64,000 nucleotides of DNA from Metabacillus indicus LMG 22858. Its GTDB lineage: Bacteria > Bacillota > Bacilli > Bacillales > Bacillaceae. The stretch covers positions 1-64,000 of the forward strand of contig NZ_JGVU02000002.1 in the NCBI RefSeq assembly GCF_000708755.2, read 5' to 3'. This document shows positions 33,976 to 42,856 of this stretch, piece by piece; position 1 is the first letter of the stretch; each line of letters opens with the position of its first letter. A model generated the notes under the pieces. That model was not told where the DNA came from, did no database searches, and saw only the letters and a list, made by a program, of their open reading frames with translations. The translations under genes were made by a program, and so were the position numbers.

Positions 33976-35553
33976 TTACATCTCCTCCATCTGAAAAGTG
34001 ACAGTAAAGCTTGTTCCCGCACCTTCTTCTGATTCTGCCTGAATGCTGCCGTTTGCCTGGTGAATAAGCTGCCGGACCATATATAGTCCAATGCCGCGCT
34101 CACTTCCTCCTTTTGTGGAAAAGCCCTGATCAAAAATATAAGGAAGATCCTGTTCACGAATTCCGCTTCCATTGTCCTCTACAATAAGGATCAGCTGCCC
34201 TGAAACTTGTTCCAGGCTGACAAAAATTCGCGGCTTGGAACACTCTCCGTGCTGAAAAGAGTCAAACGCATTTTCAATCAAGTTTCCGATAATAAGAACA
34301 AGATCGTGATGATCGATCCGGGGAGGAAAACGCTCGAACCTGCTGCTTCGGTCAATTTCTACCGCAATGCCAAGTTCTTTTCCCCTGCGGATTTTGCTGA
34401 GCAGGAGACCGGCAATGCTTTCATCCTTGATATGACTGCTCAGAAACTGAATCAGTTCGTCTTGTTCTTCAGTCGTTTGAAAAACAAACTGCAGCGCCTT
34501 TTCATAATTGCCGAGCTGGATTAAGCCTGCAATCGTATGAAGCTTATTGTTATATTCATGATTCTGAACACGTAAAGCGTTTACAAAAGCCCGTACGCCC
34601 GTCAGCTCTTCCGCCATTTTTTTCACCTCTGTACGGTCCTGAAAAATAGCGACTGCGCCAATGGTTTCCCCGTTGACTTTAATTGGCACGCGGTTGCTCA
34701 GAATGTTCAGGTTGTGAACCGTGAGTTCCTTGCTGTAGATCCCATGGTCAAGCTCAAGTATTTCCGGCAGTGCGGTGTCAGGTATGACATCACGGATGGA
34801 CCTGCCTGTCACGTCACCTTCAATCCGCATCATGCTCCTTGCTTTCTTGTTGAAGATGGTGATGTTTTCATCCGTATCAATGGCAATGACGCCTTCATGC
34901 ATCGCGTTGAAGGTTTCCGTCCGTTCTACAAGGAGTCTCGCAATCTCATGCGGCTCAAGCTTAAACATCTGCCTTTTGATTTGCCTGGCAAGAATCCATG
35001 CGCCCCAGCCTCCAAACAGAAGCGAAAGCCCTGAAGTAATCGCAATTTCAAACGCCAAGTTTTCAAGTACCTCAGCGAACGACGGTACTTTATAGCCCGC
35101 CAGTACGACGCCAATCTGTTCATGCGCATCATTCATAACAGGCACAAATGCCCTCATCACAGTTCCAATTTCGCCCTTTGCTTTTGACGTATAGGAGTGC
35201 TCGGCAAAAGCGGGTCCCTCATCAGCCCCTTCAGAAGCGGTGCCGATCATGTCATGTACTGGATGCGTCAGTCGGATGCGGTCCATATTTAAAACAACAA
35301 TGTAATTTGCGTTGTTGATGACTCTCAAGCGGTCGATCACTTCATTCAAACCGCCGTCACCCTGTTCAAGAGCTTCTTTTACTTCAGGAAGCTCTGCGAT
35401 TGTCTGAGCCGTAACAAACGAACGGGCCTTCAGTTCCTCTTCCTTTCCGCTGATGTAATTTCCAATCAGTACGATGCCTGCGAGAAAAAGAGAGAATCCA
35501 AGGATAAAGAAAATCAGCCCTGTAATTTTCCATAGAATTGATATGCGTTTCAT
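33976..35553 (-). CDS. dctS: Sensor kinase for C4-dicarboxylates
   Basis: A 525-aa kinase of the CitA/DcuS/DctS group. An N-terminal span (about 10-32), an extracytoplasmic PAS-like sensor (35-165), a second span (about 168-190), a cytosolic PAS (about 210-300), the phospho-acceptor His in VQNHEYNNKLH, and a HATPase domain ending GIGLYMVRQLI. It diverges from dctB, whose product is a binding-protein-like co-sensor in B. subtilis. Confidence 0.92.
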   Translation of the reverse strand: MKRISILWKITGLIFFILGFSLFLAGIVLIGNYISGKEEELKARSFVTAQTIAELPEVKEALEQGDGGLNEVIDRLRVINNANYIVVLNMDRIRLTHPVHDMIGTASEGADEGPAFAEHSYTSKAKGEIGTVMRAFVPVMNDAHEQIGVVLAGYKVPSFAEVLENLAFEIAITSGLSLLFGGWGAWILARQIKRQMFKLEPHEIARLLVERTETFNAMHEGVIAIDTDENITIFNKKARSMMRIEGDVTGRSIRDVIPDTALPEILELDHGIYSKELTVHNLNILSNRVPIKVNGETIGAVAIFQDRTEVKKMAEELTGVRAFVNALRVQNHEYNNKLHTIAGLIQLGNYEKALQFVFQTTEEQDELIQFLSSHIKDESIAGLLLSKIRRGKELGIAVEIDRSSRFERFPPRIDHHDLVLIIGNLIENAFDSFQHGECSKPRIFVSLEQVSGQLILIVEDNGSGIREQDLPYIFDQGFSTKGGSERGIGLYMVRQLIHQANGSIQAESEEGAGTSFTVTFQMEEM

Positions 35554-35655
35554 AGCGGCTCCTCATTTTCAGAACAGTAAAATATCTTTTATTTTAACAT
35601 GAGGAAAAAACTCGTGATACAATGAATCTACTAAATGACTGAAATGGTGAAAAAA

Positions 35656-36687
35656 ATGAAATGGTTTATTAGTGCAAGTGTGCTTACTGTGCTGATCTTG
35701 ATTGCCGTGTTCTCCCATGACTCCATGGAAGCGCTGCAGGAAGATGATGAACAGAAGGGGCTGAGCGACCAGATTGTGATCAAGTTCAGTCACGTTGTGG
35801 CTGAAAATACCCCAAAAGGACTTGCAGCGGAAAAATTTGCAGAACTCATTGCCAAACGGACGGACGGGAAAATCAAGGTAGAGATCTTTCCAAATGAAAT
35901 CATGTATTCAGACGAACAGGAGTTTGCCGCGCTGAAAAGGGGAGACGTGCAGATGATTGCGCCTTCCTACTCAAAAATGACCGAGGTCATCCCTGAGTGG
36001 CAGGTGCTCGACCTTCCTTTTCTTTTCAGGAGCGAAGAGCATGTAGAAGAAGTTTACACAGGAGAAATTGGACAGCGTCTCCTCAGCAGGCTGGAAGAGG
36101 AGAACATGAAGGGCCTTGCTCTATGGGGGAACGGCTTCAAACAGATGACAAGCAGCAGCGGGACACTGATTCAGCCGGAGGATTTCGCCGGACAGCGCTT
36201 CAGAATTATGCCGAGCGATACGATTGCAAAACAGTTTGAACTTCTCGGCGGAATCCCGAAGGCAGCCTCATTTAATGACGTGTACATCGCGCTTGAAGGA
36301 AACGAATTTGACGGACAGGAAAACACAATCTCCAATATTTACTCTAAAGGCTTTTACCGCCTCCAGAAAAATATGACCCTTTCCAATCACGGGTACCTTG
36401 GCTATTCCGTTCTCATGAACAAAGAGTTCTGGAACAGCCTCGACCCCGAACTGCAGCTTCAGATTGAAAAAGCCATGAACGACACAACAAAGTGGATGCT
36501 CTCAGAATCAAAAGAAATGAATGAAACCCAGCTCCGCAGAATGAGGGAAAACTCAAAGCTCGGCATCCATGAACTCAGCCCGGATGAAAGAAAAGAGTGG
36601 GAAAAAGTGTTCGAGCCGCTCTATCAATCTTATATTGAACGGTATGGAGATGAGTGGATAGAGGATATACGGAAGGCTGGAAAATAG
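35656..36687 (+). CDS. dctB: C4-dicarboxylate-binding protein (TRAP DctP type), co-sensor
   Basis: About 343 aa. N-terminal hydrophobic helix (ISASVLTVLILIAVF) is a signal or anchor. The rest is the TRAP solute-binding fold (QIVIKFSHVVAENTPKGLAAEKFAELI; SHGYLGYSVLMN), very like B. subtilis DctB. No TRAP membrane subunits are near; transport is by DctP, so DctB probably presents ligand to DctS. ATG 35656 is preferred; ATG at 35635 would add seven residues. Divergent from dctS. Confidence 0.9.
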   Translation: MKWFISASVLTVLILIAVFSHDSMEALQEDDEQKGLSDQIVIKFSHVVAENTPKGLAAEKFAELIAKRTDGKIKVEIFPNEIMYSDEQEFAALKRGDVQMIAPSYSKMTEVIPEWQVLDLPFLFRSEEHVEEVYTGEIGQRLLSRLEEENMKGLALWGNGFKQMTSSSGTLIQPEDFAGQRFRIMPSDTIAKQFELLGGIPKAASFNDVYIALEGNEFDGQENTISNIYSKGFYRLQKNMTLSNHGYLGYSVLMNKEFWNSLDPELQLQIEKAMNDTTKWMLSESKEMNETQLRRMRENSKLGIHELSPDERKEWEKVFEPLYQSYIERYGDEWIEDIRKAGK

Positions 36688-36740
36688 AGAAGATGCGGAC
36701 GTCCTAATAGGGGGCGTCTTTATTTTGCGTTTGAAACTTG

Positions 36741-37111
36741 GTTAATAGTTCCATAAAAGGGTTGTGGATGGATGGTTGATGGTTCTAAAGCACGTTAATA
36801 GTGCCATCAAAGGGTTGGGGTTGGTAGTTTGATGGTTCTAAACCGCGTTAATAGTGCCATCAAAGGGTTGGGGTTGGAGGATTGATGGTTCTAAAGCGGG
36901 TTAATAGTGCCATCAAAGGGTTGGGGTTGGTAGTTTTTTGGTTCTAAACCGCGTTAATAGTGCCATCAAAGGGTTGGGGTTGGAGGATTGATGGTTCTAA
37001 AGAGAGTTAAAAGTGCCATCAAAGGGTTGGGGTTGGGAGCTTGATGGTTCTAAACCGCGTTAATAGTGTCATCAAAAGTGTGAGATGGCCAGCTTGATGG
37101 TCTCAATCCGG
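36741..37111. repeat. 53-bp tandem repeat array (about seven units)
   Basis: GTTAATAGTG starts units at 36741, 36794, 36847, 36900, 36953, 37006 and 37059, exactly 53 bp apart. Each has CCATCAAA...TTTGATGG (or ATTGATGG), an 8-bp dyad, with GGGTTGGGGTTGG between the arms. Non-coding, between dctB and dctP. Confidence 0.95.
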
Positions 37112-37116
37112 ATTGA

Positions 37117-37434
37117 AGGGCAAGGCCGGCCTTTCTGGTCAATTTCTTATCTGACTCCCGGAGCTAAACGAGCGATTCTGCTTTTCGTATTGTCCAGCTC
37201 CGCCTCCTAGTCCTTCTGTCAGAACAAAATCCATGAAAAAGTCAAACCCGGACTTTTCCACGGATTTCTTATCTGACTGCCAGGCATAAACAGTCGGCTC
37301 CGCTTTTCTCATTGTCCAGCTCCATCAGCCAGCTCCTCCGCCAGAACAAAATCCCCCAAAAAGTCAAACCCGGACTTTTCGGGTGATTTCTTTTCTGTCT
37401 GTCGGAGCTAAACGGCTGATTCCGCTTTTCCTGT
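37117..37434. repeat. Dispersed ~121-bp repeat, three tandem copies
   Basis: GCTTTTC ends copies at about 37186, 37308 and 37429, spaced about 121-122 bp. Each contains TTGTCCAGCTCC, CAGAACAAAATCC, AAAAAGTCAAACCCGGACTTTT and TTTCTTATCTGAC, as at 1-76 and 17838-17962; the first copy is partial. Confidence 0.85.
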
Positions 37435-37436
37435 GA

Positions 37437-37482
37437 CCACAAAGACCAAAACGAACTTTACGTTCTAAAGCTTTTGTTGTGG
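37437..37482 (+). promoter_or_regulatory. Operator-like dyad upstream of dctP
   Basis: CCACAA (37437-37442) and TTGTGG (37477-37482), with inner CAAAA/TTTTG and CTTTA/TAAAG arms, form a nested inverted repeat just before a possible promoter TTGTTG-16-TTATAA (37474-37501). A plausible DctR target. Confidence 0.5.
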
Positions 37483-37509
37483 AAATGTTCAGTTATTATA
37501 AGGGTTATA

Positions 37510-37524
37510 TTGTAAGCGCTAACA
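37510..37524 (+). promoter_or_regulatory. cre site for CcpA at dctP
   Basis: TTGTAAGCGCTAACA fits the cre consensus WTGNAARCGNWWWCA at every position. It lies near the likely transcription start of dctP, so glucose should repress dicarboxylate uptake. Confidence 0.88.
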
Positions 37525-37546
37525 AAAAGTGAAGGGGTGGGTGCAG

Positions 37547-38809
37547 GTGAAGGTTAATTTCAGGAATTTGACGGTTCAGGTTGTGATTGGGATTATACTG
37601 GGGATTACGGTTGGGTTTTTGTTTCCGGCTTTTGGGATTGAGCTGAAGGTTCTGGCTGATGTGTTTATAAAGATGATCAAAATGGTGATTGCGCCGATTA
37701 TTTTCTTTACAGTGGTTATTGGAATCGGCAGCATGGGGGATTTGAAAAAGGTCGGACGGATTGGCGGAAAGGCTCTCTTGTATTTTGAAATTGTGACGAC
37801 CTTTGCGCTTGCAATCGGGATTATCGTCGTCGGGATTGTGAAACCGGGGGAAGGCTTTAATACGGACGCGGTTGAAGGCGGGGATGTTTCCCAGTATACG
37901 GAGCAGGCGGAAGAGACGAGTCACGGTTTTGTGGATTTTGTGGTTGGCATTATTCCTGAGAACGTAGTAGGCGCCATGGCGGAGGGGGAGCTTCTTCCTA
38001 TTTTATTCTTCGCTGTTCTGTTCGGGGTATCGATGGCAGCTGTTGGTGAAAAGGCAAAGCCGGTTGTGCAGCTTTTTGAGAGACTGACAGACATTTTCTT
38101 CGGAGTCGTCAATATGATCATGAAGGTTTCGCCGTTTGCGGCTTTCGGTGCGATGGCGTATACGATCGGACAGTTTGGGATCGGCTCGCTTGTTGCTCTC
38201 GGCAAGCTGATGGGGTCGGTATATATCACGATGTTCCTGTTTATCATTCTTGTACTCGGAGCCATTGCAAAATATTACGGCTTCAGCATATTTAAATTTA
38301 TCGCTTTTATTAAGGAAGAAATTCTTCTTGTTCTCGGTACATCTTCATCAGAATCAGCACTTCCGAAAATGATGGAGAAGATGGAAAAGTACGGCTGTTC
38401 AAAATCAGTTGTCGGTCTTGTCATCCCTACAGGATACTCCTTCAACCTTGACGGAACATCCATCTACCTCTCAATGGCAGCGATGTTCATTGCCCAGGCA
38501 TATGGCATCGACTTGAGCATCTGGCAGCAGCTGACTCTTCTGGGAATTTTGATGCTTACATCAAAAGGAGCCGCAGGAGTAACAGGTTCAGGGTTTATCA
38601 CACTCGCAGCAACTCTCGCAGCCTTCCCGATGATTCCTGTTGAAGGAATGGCACTCCTCCTTGGTGTAGACCGCTTTATGTCTGAAGCGCGTGCGATTAC
38701 GAACCTGATCGGAAACGGAGTAGCTACAGTAGCTGTTTCAAAAATGGAGAATGAGTTCCATCCTCCAAAAGATCAATCAGGTTCAGCTCCGATTTCTATT
38801 GCAAAGTAA
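37547..38809 (+). CDS. dctP: C4-dicarboxylate/proton (or Na+) symporter
   Basis: A 420-aa DAACS-family transporter very like B. subtilis DctP: KNLTVQ-like start, [14 protein letters not shown], the serine-rich hairpin [26 protein letters not shown] and [14 protein letters not shown]. It imports succinate, fumarate and malate. GTG at 37547 follows AAGGGGTGG by 6 bases; GTG at 37529 lies upstream of that site. Controlled by an operator-like dyad and a perfect cre. Confidence 0.95.
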   Translation: MKVNFRNLTVQVVIGIILGITVGFLFPAFGIELKVLADVFIKMIKMVIAPIIFFTVVIGIGSMGDLKKVGRIGGKALLYFEIVTTFALAIGIIVVGIVKPGEGFNTDAVEGGDVSQYTEQAEETSHGFVDFVVGIIPENVVGAMAEGELLPILFFAVLFGVSMAAVGEKAKPVVQLFERLTDIFFGVVNMIMKVSPFAAFGAMAYTIGQFGIGSLVALGKLMGSVYITMFLFIILVLGAIAKYYGFSIFKFIAFIKEEILLVLGTSSSESALPKMMEKMEKYGCSKSVVGLVIPTGYSFNLDGTSIYLSMAAMFIAQAYGIDLSIWQQLTLLGILMLTSKGAAGVTGSGFITLAATLAAFPMIPVEGMALLLGVDRFMSEARAITNLIGNGVATVAVSKMENEFHPPKDQSGSAPISIAK

Positions 38810-38840
38810 AAAAAAGCGGACATGTTCCGCTTTTTTTTTG
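38810..38840 (+). terminator. Terminator of dctP
   Basis: AAAAAAGCGGA / TCCGCTTTTTT around CATGT, directly after the stop codon. Confidence 0.9.
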
Positions 38841-39012
38841 CATATCAGAAAAACATAACATATGAATACTTTACCAATATTAATCCTTTGTAAAGAAATT
38901 GTTAAAATTAACGACAAAGTCTTTTCTGATTCGACATAAAGTTATATACTTTCTAAGTTGCAAATAGAGAGATAGAGAAAACAACCAATTTGGCTCCTTG
39001 GAGGAAAAAGAA

Positions 39013-39633
39013 ATGGCTATTAAGAGAAAAAAAGATAAGTTCTCTGAAATGTTAAGTCAAATATCTGAGAACTTAAAAGAAACAGGTCAATACTTTTATG
39101 ATTACAAAATCAAAAACGGAAACGACCTGAAAGTGTTCTCGGAAACAATCAAAGAATATGAATCAAAAGGTGATTCATATGTTCACACCATTATTATGGA
39201 GCTTAACAAAGCTTTCATCACACCAATTGAGCGCGAAGACATTCTTCAGCTTGCGATGATAATGGACGATGTTTTGGATGGCATCGAACATTCAGCTGCG
39301 CTTTTTGAAATGTATTCTGTCACACAGCCTACTGAGTATATGGTTAAGTTTGTTGACACAATCAATGAGTGTACAATTGAAATTGCAAAAGCGATTGATC
39401 TGCTTTCAAATAAAAAGCTGATTGATATCCGCACACATGCTATTAAATTGAAAGAACTTGAATCAAACTGTGATAACTACCTGCGCACAGCTGTTAAAAA
39501 CTTATTTGCAACAGAAAAAGATCCGATTAAAATTATTCAGCATAAAGAGATTTATGAAACGTTAGAAGAGATTGCTGATAGCTGCCAGGGTGTAGCCAAC
39601 ACACTTGAAACTATCATCATGAAAAACGCGTAA
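39013..39633 (+). CDS. Pit accessory protein (PhoU-like, DUF47; YkaA-like)
   Basis: A 206-aa all-helical protein of the DUF47/PhoU-like family (DDVLDGIEHSAALFEMY, ETLEEIADSCQGVANTLETI). Members sit next to low-affinity phosphate transporters and probably regulate them. GGAGG at 39000-39004 supports ATG 39013. It is followed after 11 bases by pit. Confidence 0.93.
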   Translation: MAIKRKKDKFSEMLSQISENLKETGQYFYDYKIKNGNDLKVFSETIKEYESKGDSYVHTIIMELNKAFITPIEREDILQLAMIMDDVLDGIEHSAALFEMYSVTQPTEYMVKFVDTINECTIEIAKAIDLLSNKKLIDIRTHAIKLKELESNCDNYLRTAVKNLFATEKDPIKIIQHKEIYETLEEIADSCQGVANTLETIIMKNA

Positions 39634-39644
39634 GAGGCGATTAT

Positions 39645-40643
39645 ATGGATACAATTCTGATTCTTACCATACTTATCGTTATTTTTGCCCTGGCGTTTGA
39701 CTTTATTAACGGATTCCATGATACGGCGAATGCAATCGCGACTTCCGTTTCGACGAAAGCTCTGAAACCAAGACAGGCGATCATTCTGGCATCAGTCATG
39801 AACTTCGTAGGTGCGATGACTTTTACAGGTGTTGCGAAAACAATTACGAAAGACATCGTTGATCCATTTACCCTTCAAAATGGTTCGGTCGTTATTCTTG
39901 CAGCATTGATTGCGGCCATCACTTGGAACTTGATCACATGGTATTACGGAATTCCAAGCAGTTCGTCCCATGCGATTATCGGTTCAATTGCCGGTGCTGC
40001 TATTGCAGCTGCGGGTTTCAGCTCCCTGAACTATACCGGTTTCCTGAAAATTCTTCAGGCCCTGATTCTGTCTCCGATCCTTGCTTTTGTTGTAGGTTAT
40101 ATCGTTTACAGCATTTTTAAAGTCGTTTTTAAAAACAACAACCTGACAAAAACAAACCGAAACTTCCGTGCGATCCAAGTGGCAACAGCAGCGCTGCAGT
40201 CCTATACTCACGGAACAAATGATGCTCAGAAGGCAATGGGTATCATTACAATGGCTCTCATTGCGGGAAATCTTCAGAGCACTACGGATATCCAGTGGTG
40301 GGTTCAATTCTCATGTGCACTTGCCATGGGTCTTGGAACAAGCGTCGGCGGCTGGAAAATTATTAAAACCGTTGGCGGTAAAATTATGAAAATTCGTCCA
40401 GTCAACGGAGTTGCAGCTGACGTTACAGGAGCTGCCGTTATCTTTGGCGCTTCTCTTATACATTTGCCTGTAAGTACAACACACGTTATCTCATCTTCCA
40501 TCCTGGGTGTAGGTTCTGCACACAGACTGAAAGGCGTTAAATGGGGAACGGCTAAAACAATGGTGATTACATGGTTTATTACTTTGCCGATTTCAGCCAC
40601 ACTTGCAGCAATTTCTTACTTCATTCTGAATTTATTCTTTTAA
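39645..40643 (+). CDS. pit: Low-affinity inorganic phosphate transporter (PiT)
   Basis: A 332-aa membrane protein with the two PiT signatures: GFHDTANAIAT near residue 23 and GTNDAQKAMG near residue 188. About ten spans. Uses proton or metal-phosphate symport. Operon with the DUF47 gene upstream and a strong terminator after. Confidence 0.95.
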   Translation: MDTILILTILIVIFALAFDFINGFHDTANAIATSVSTKALKPRQAIILASVMNFVGAMTFTGVAKTITKDIVDPFTLQNGSVVILAALIAAITWNLITWYYGIPSSSSHAIIGSIAGAAIAAAGFSSLNYTGFLKILQALILSPILAFVVGYIVYSIFKVVFKNNNLTKTNRNFRAIQVATAALQSYTHGTNDAQKAMGIITMALIAGNLQSTTDIQWWVQFSCALAMGLGTSVGGWKIIKTVGGKIMKIRPVNGVAADVTGAAVIFGASLIHLPVSTTHVISSSILGVGSAHRLKGVKWGTAKTMVITWFITLPISATLAAISYFILNLFF

Positions 40644-40651
40644 TAGATGAT

Positions 40652-40679
40652 GCCCTCCAGCGTTCTGGAGGGCTTTTTA
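40652..40679 (+). terminator. Terminator of pit
   Basis: GCCCTCCAG / CTGGAGGGC stem with CGTT loop and TTTTT. Confidence 0.92.
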
Positions 40680-40695
40680 TGTACAGTCAAAAATG

Positions 40696-40730
40696 AAAAA
40701 AGCATGAATCCGCAGATTCACGCTTTTTTA
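40696..40730 (-). terminator. Terminator overlapping the esterase stop codon
   Basis: AAAAAAGCRTGAATC / GATTCAYGCTTTTTT hairpin with T runs on both strands. The last codons and stop of the minus-strand esterase gene lie in its first arm. Confidence 0.85.
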
Positions 40731-41497
40731 TCAGAGTATAGGTAATCCAATATCTCCGGCACCCGTTTTCTCCACGCCGCTTCATTATGCTCAGCGTCCT
40801 GTACGATGTCGTACCGGCAATTTTCAATCCGTTCTTTCAGCAGGGCGTAAACGCTGTTGCTTGAATCTATGTAATCCTGCCAGCGGACAGAAGCTGTGCC
40901 CTCTTTCGTGCCCACGTCCATATAAAAACGTTCAATAGAAGAGAGGTCACTTTCTTTAATCAGCTCTTCAAGCTCGGTCTGGTTAAACCAATAGGCAGAA
41001 GAGACCGAGGCGATTCTTTTGAAAATGCGAGGATATTTGCAGGCGGCATATGTTGAAATGAGACCGCCCATTGAGCTTCCAGCCATCGCTGTTTCATCCG
41101 GCCGTGTCCGGTATTTCCCGTCTATGAGAGGCTTCAGCTCATTTACGATGAAATCAATATAGGCTTCTCCTTTTCCTCCAAGCTCACCCGGTTCCCCGAT
41201 GAGATCCTTTGCAAGGGTATGATTCACCCATGGTCCGTACTCATCAAAACGTCCATATCCTTCATGATTGCAGTCAATGCCCACAACAATCAGGTTCATG
41301 CCACTCTCTTCAAGGTGCTCTTTCAAGCCCCAGCTTACCCCAAAGCTTGCTTTGCTGTCTTCAAACAGGTTCTGTCCGTCGTGCATGTAGAGGACTGGGT
41401 AGGAATCGCTGCCTTGACGATAGGATTCAGGCAGAAAAACAGTGACTTGTCTCTCTAAATCAAAGGCGGAAATGGATACTTTAAATGTCTCGATCAT
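40718..41497 (-). CDS. Putative esterase (enterochelin esterase-like)
   Basis: A 259-aa alpha/beta hydrolase of the putative-esterase family (Fes/IroE/esterase D-like): YPVLYMHDGQNLF near residue 35, nucleophile AGSSMGG near residue 142, and His in DAEHNEAAW near residue 238. No signal peptide, so cytosolic. The start ATG overlaps the TAA of the upstream gene by one base, so both belong to one operon. Substrate unknown; siderophore esters are possible. Confidence 0.85.
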   Translation of the reverse strand: MIETFKVSISAFDLERQVTVFLPESYRQGSDSYPVLYMHDGQNLFEDSKASFGVSWGLKEHLEESGMNLIVVGIDCNHEGYGRFDEYGPWVNHTLAKDLIGEPGELGGKGEAYIDFIVNELKPLIDGKYRTRPDETAMAGSSMGGLISTYAACKYPRIFKRIASVSSAYWFNQTELEELIKESDLSSIERFYMDVGTKEGTASVRWQDYIDSSNSVYALLKERIENCRYDIVQDAEHNEAAWRKRVPEILDYLYSDKKA

Positions 41498-42735
41498 TAT
41501 TCTATCTCCTCTTCACGCAAAATTTTCTTATAAGCTAAAACGCCATTAACAGCATCTTTGAAATCGGCAGCTGCTTTTTTCCTCCACTTTTCTTCAGACG
41601 GATAAAACAGTTCCAGGTAACGATTATGTATAATATCTTCTGACTTTTTGCTGCCGGATTGATTAAAATAAAGCTGATTTTCTTCAATTGTCCGTTTAAG
41701 AGACTGAATGGAAGCAACGGTCCCATCTCCAAGTGTACCAAATTCAAAAGTAGTGGAGTAGAGCTCTTTTTCTGGGGAAAGGTCTTCTTTTAATCTGTAA
41801 AAATATTCCGTCATATCACCGTTTGTCACATAGTAATCTTTCGAATCCGGGGTGAAAACGAGTGGATAATTGAATGCTTTCTCCGCTTCTTTTTCTGTCA
41901 TTGTTTCTTTTGATGAGCTGAAAATGCTCATTTGATAGCGGGGACCGTAACCTGTATGAAGATCAATGTGAACAATTTTTTTATAGCCGCTTTCCAAAAT
42001 ATCTTTAAATAAACCTTTCATATAGGCTGTAGAAGGTTCGTCTTTCGTTCCGCCGTAATAGACACCTTTAGGATATGCATACTGGCCTGTAAGAAGGGCC
42101 TGTTCAATCGCAGATGTTCCGCTCGTCACAGCCCGCGCTGCAACCCTGGAATAAAACCCTGCATCATGAAGCAGCATGTGCCCAACCCTTTTTTCACGTT
42201 CAAAAAACTCATTCAGCTCCTCATAGTTTCTATTATGGCTGAGGTCAAAGCTGTTCCAGTCATAGACAAAATTTCTGTTCAAATCAACGTTGTGTTCATT
42301 ATAGCGGCGTTCATTTTTCATTCCCCATGGGTTTACGGCATGGACGATATGCAGGCCGGTTGTCTTTTCATTCAGCTGTCCTGCAAGCTCTCTGACAAAA
42401 ATGGATTGCATCGCGCTCCCTGCGTACCCTTCGATGCCGTGCACGCCTCCGGTGAGCATAATAAGGTTTTCTTTTTCTTCTGTTGCATCAGCCTTGATTG
42501 AATCTATCGTATCTTTTTCATTCAGGCTGAAGGAATCGTGCCGGACATTCGTCCATTTAGGCCTCAGGACGTTCTCATATGATAAAAAAGTCTGTCTGGA
42601 TTCATCATACGACTTTGGAAAAACGTCTTCCATAGAGTGGGTGTCCCGCTGATTAAGTGATTGAATCGCGAACGGATAAATGAAAACGAGTAAAACGGCT
42701 GCTCCTGTTAGAATCATTATTCCTTTTTTTATCAT
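41497..42735 (-). CDS. M14-like zinc carboxypeptidase, DUF2817 type, membrane-anchored
   Basis: A 412-aa protein. N-terminal signal/anchor (IMILTGAAVLLVFIYPFAI). DUF2817 landmarks: LTGGVHGIEGYAGS with the H-x-x-E zinc pair, HNVDLNRNF and VHIDLHTGYGP with a further His ligand. Probably an extracellular peptidase or amidase. ATG at 42735 is chosen (AGGAATAGGTACT upstream); the open frame continues to 42954 but would run into the divergent chemoreceptor gene. Confidence 0.82.
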   Translation of the reverse strand: MIKKGIMILTGAAVLLVFIYPFAIQSLNQRDTHSMEDVFPKSYDESRQTFLSYENVLRPKWTNVRHDSFSLNEKDTIDSIKADATEEKENLIMLTGGVHGIEGYAGSAMQSIFVRELAGQLNEKTTGLHIVHAVNPWGMKNERRYNEHNVDLNRNFVYDWNSFDLSHNRNYEELNEFFEREKRVGHMLLHDAGFYSRVAARAVTSGTSAIEQALLTGQYAYPKGVYYGGTKDEPSTAYMKGLFKDILESGYKKIVHIDLHTGYGPRYQMSIFSSSKETMTEKEAEKAFNYPLVFTPDSKDYYVTNGDMTEYFYRLKEDLSPEKELYSTTFEFGTLGDGTVASIQSLKRTIEENQLYFNQSGSKKSEDIIHNRYLELFYPSEEKWRKKAAADFKDAVNGVLAYKKILREEEIE

Positions 42736-42856
42736 AGTACCTATTCCTCTTCCTTTTTTTCTGACTCTATCATTATATTGGAAAATTTTCTGAAAGAGTA
42801 GAAGTTTGGAAAAATATGACGAAATATAAGGGAGAGAGGTCAGAAGGAGGAAAAAG

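Noticed and set aside
36741-37111. CRISPR array
   Set aside because: Units are 53 bp and nearly identical throughout; no unique spacers.
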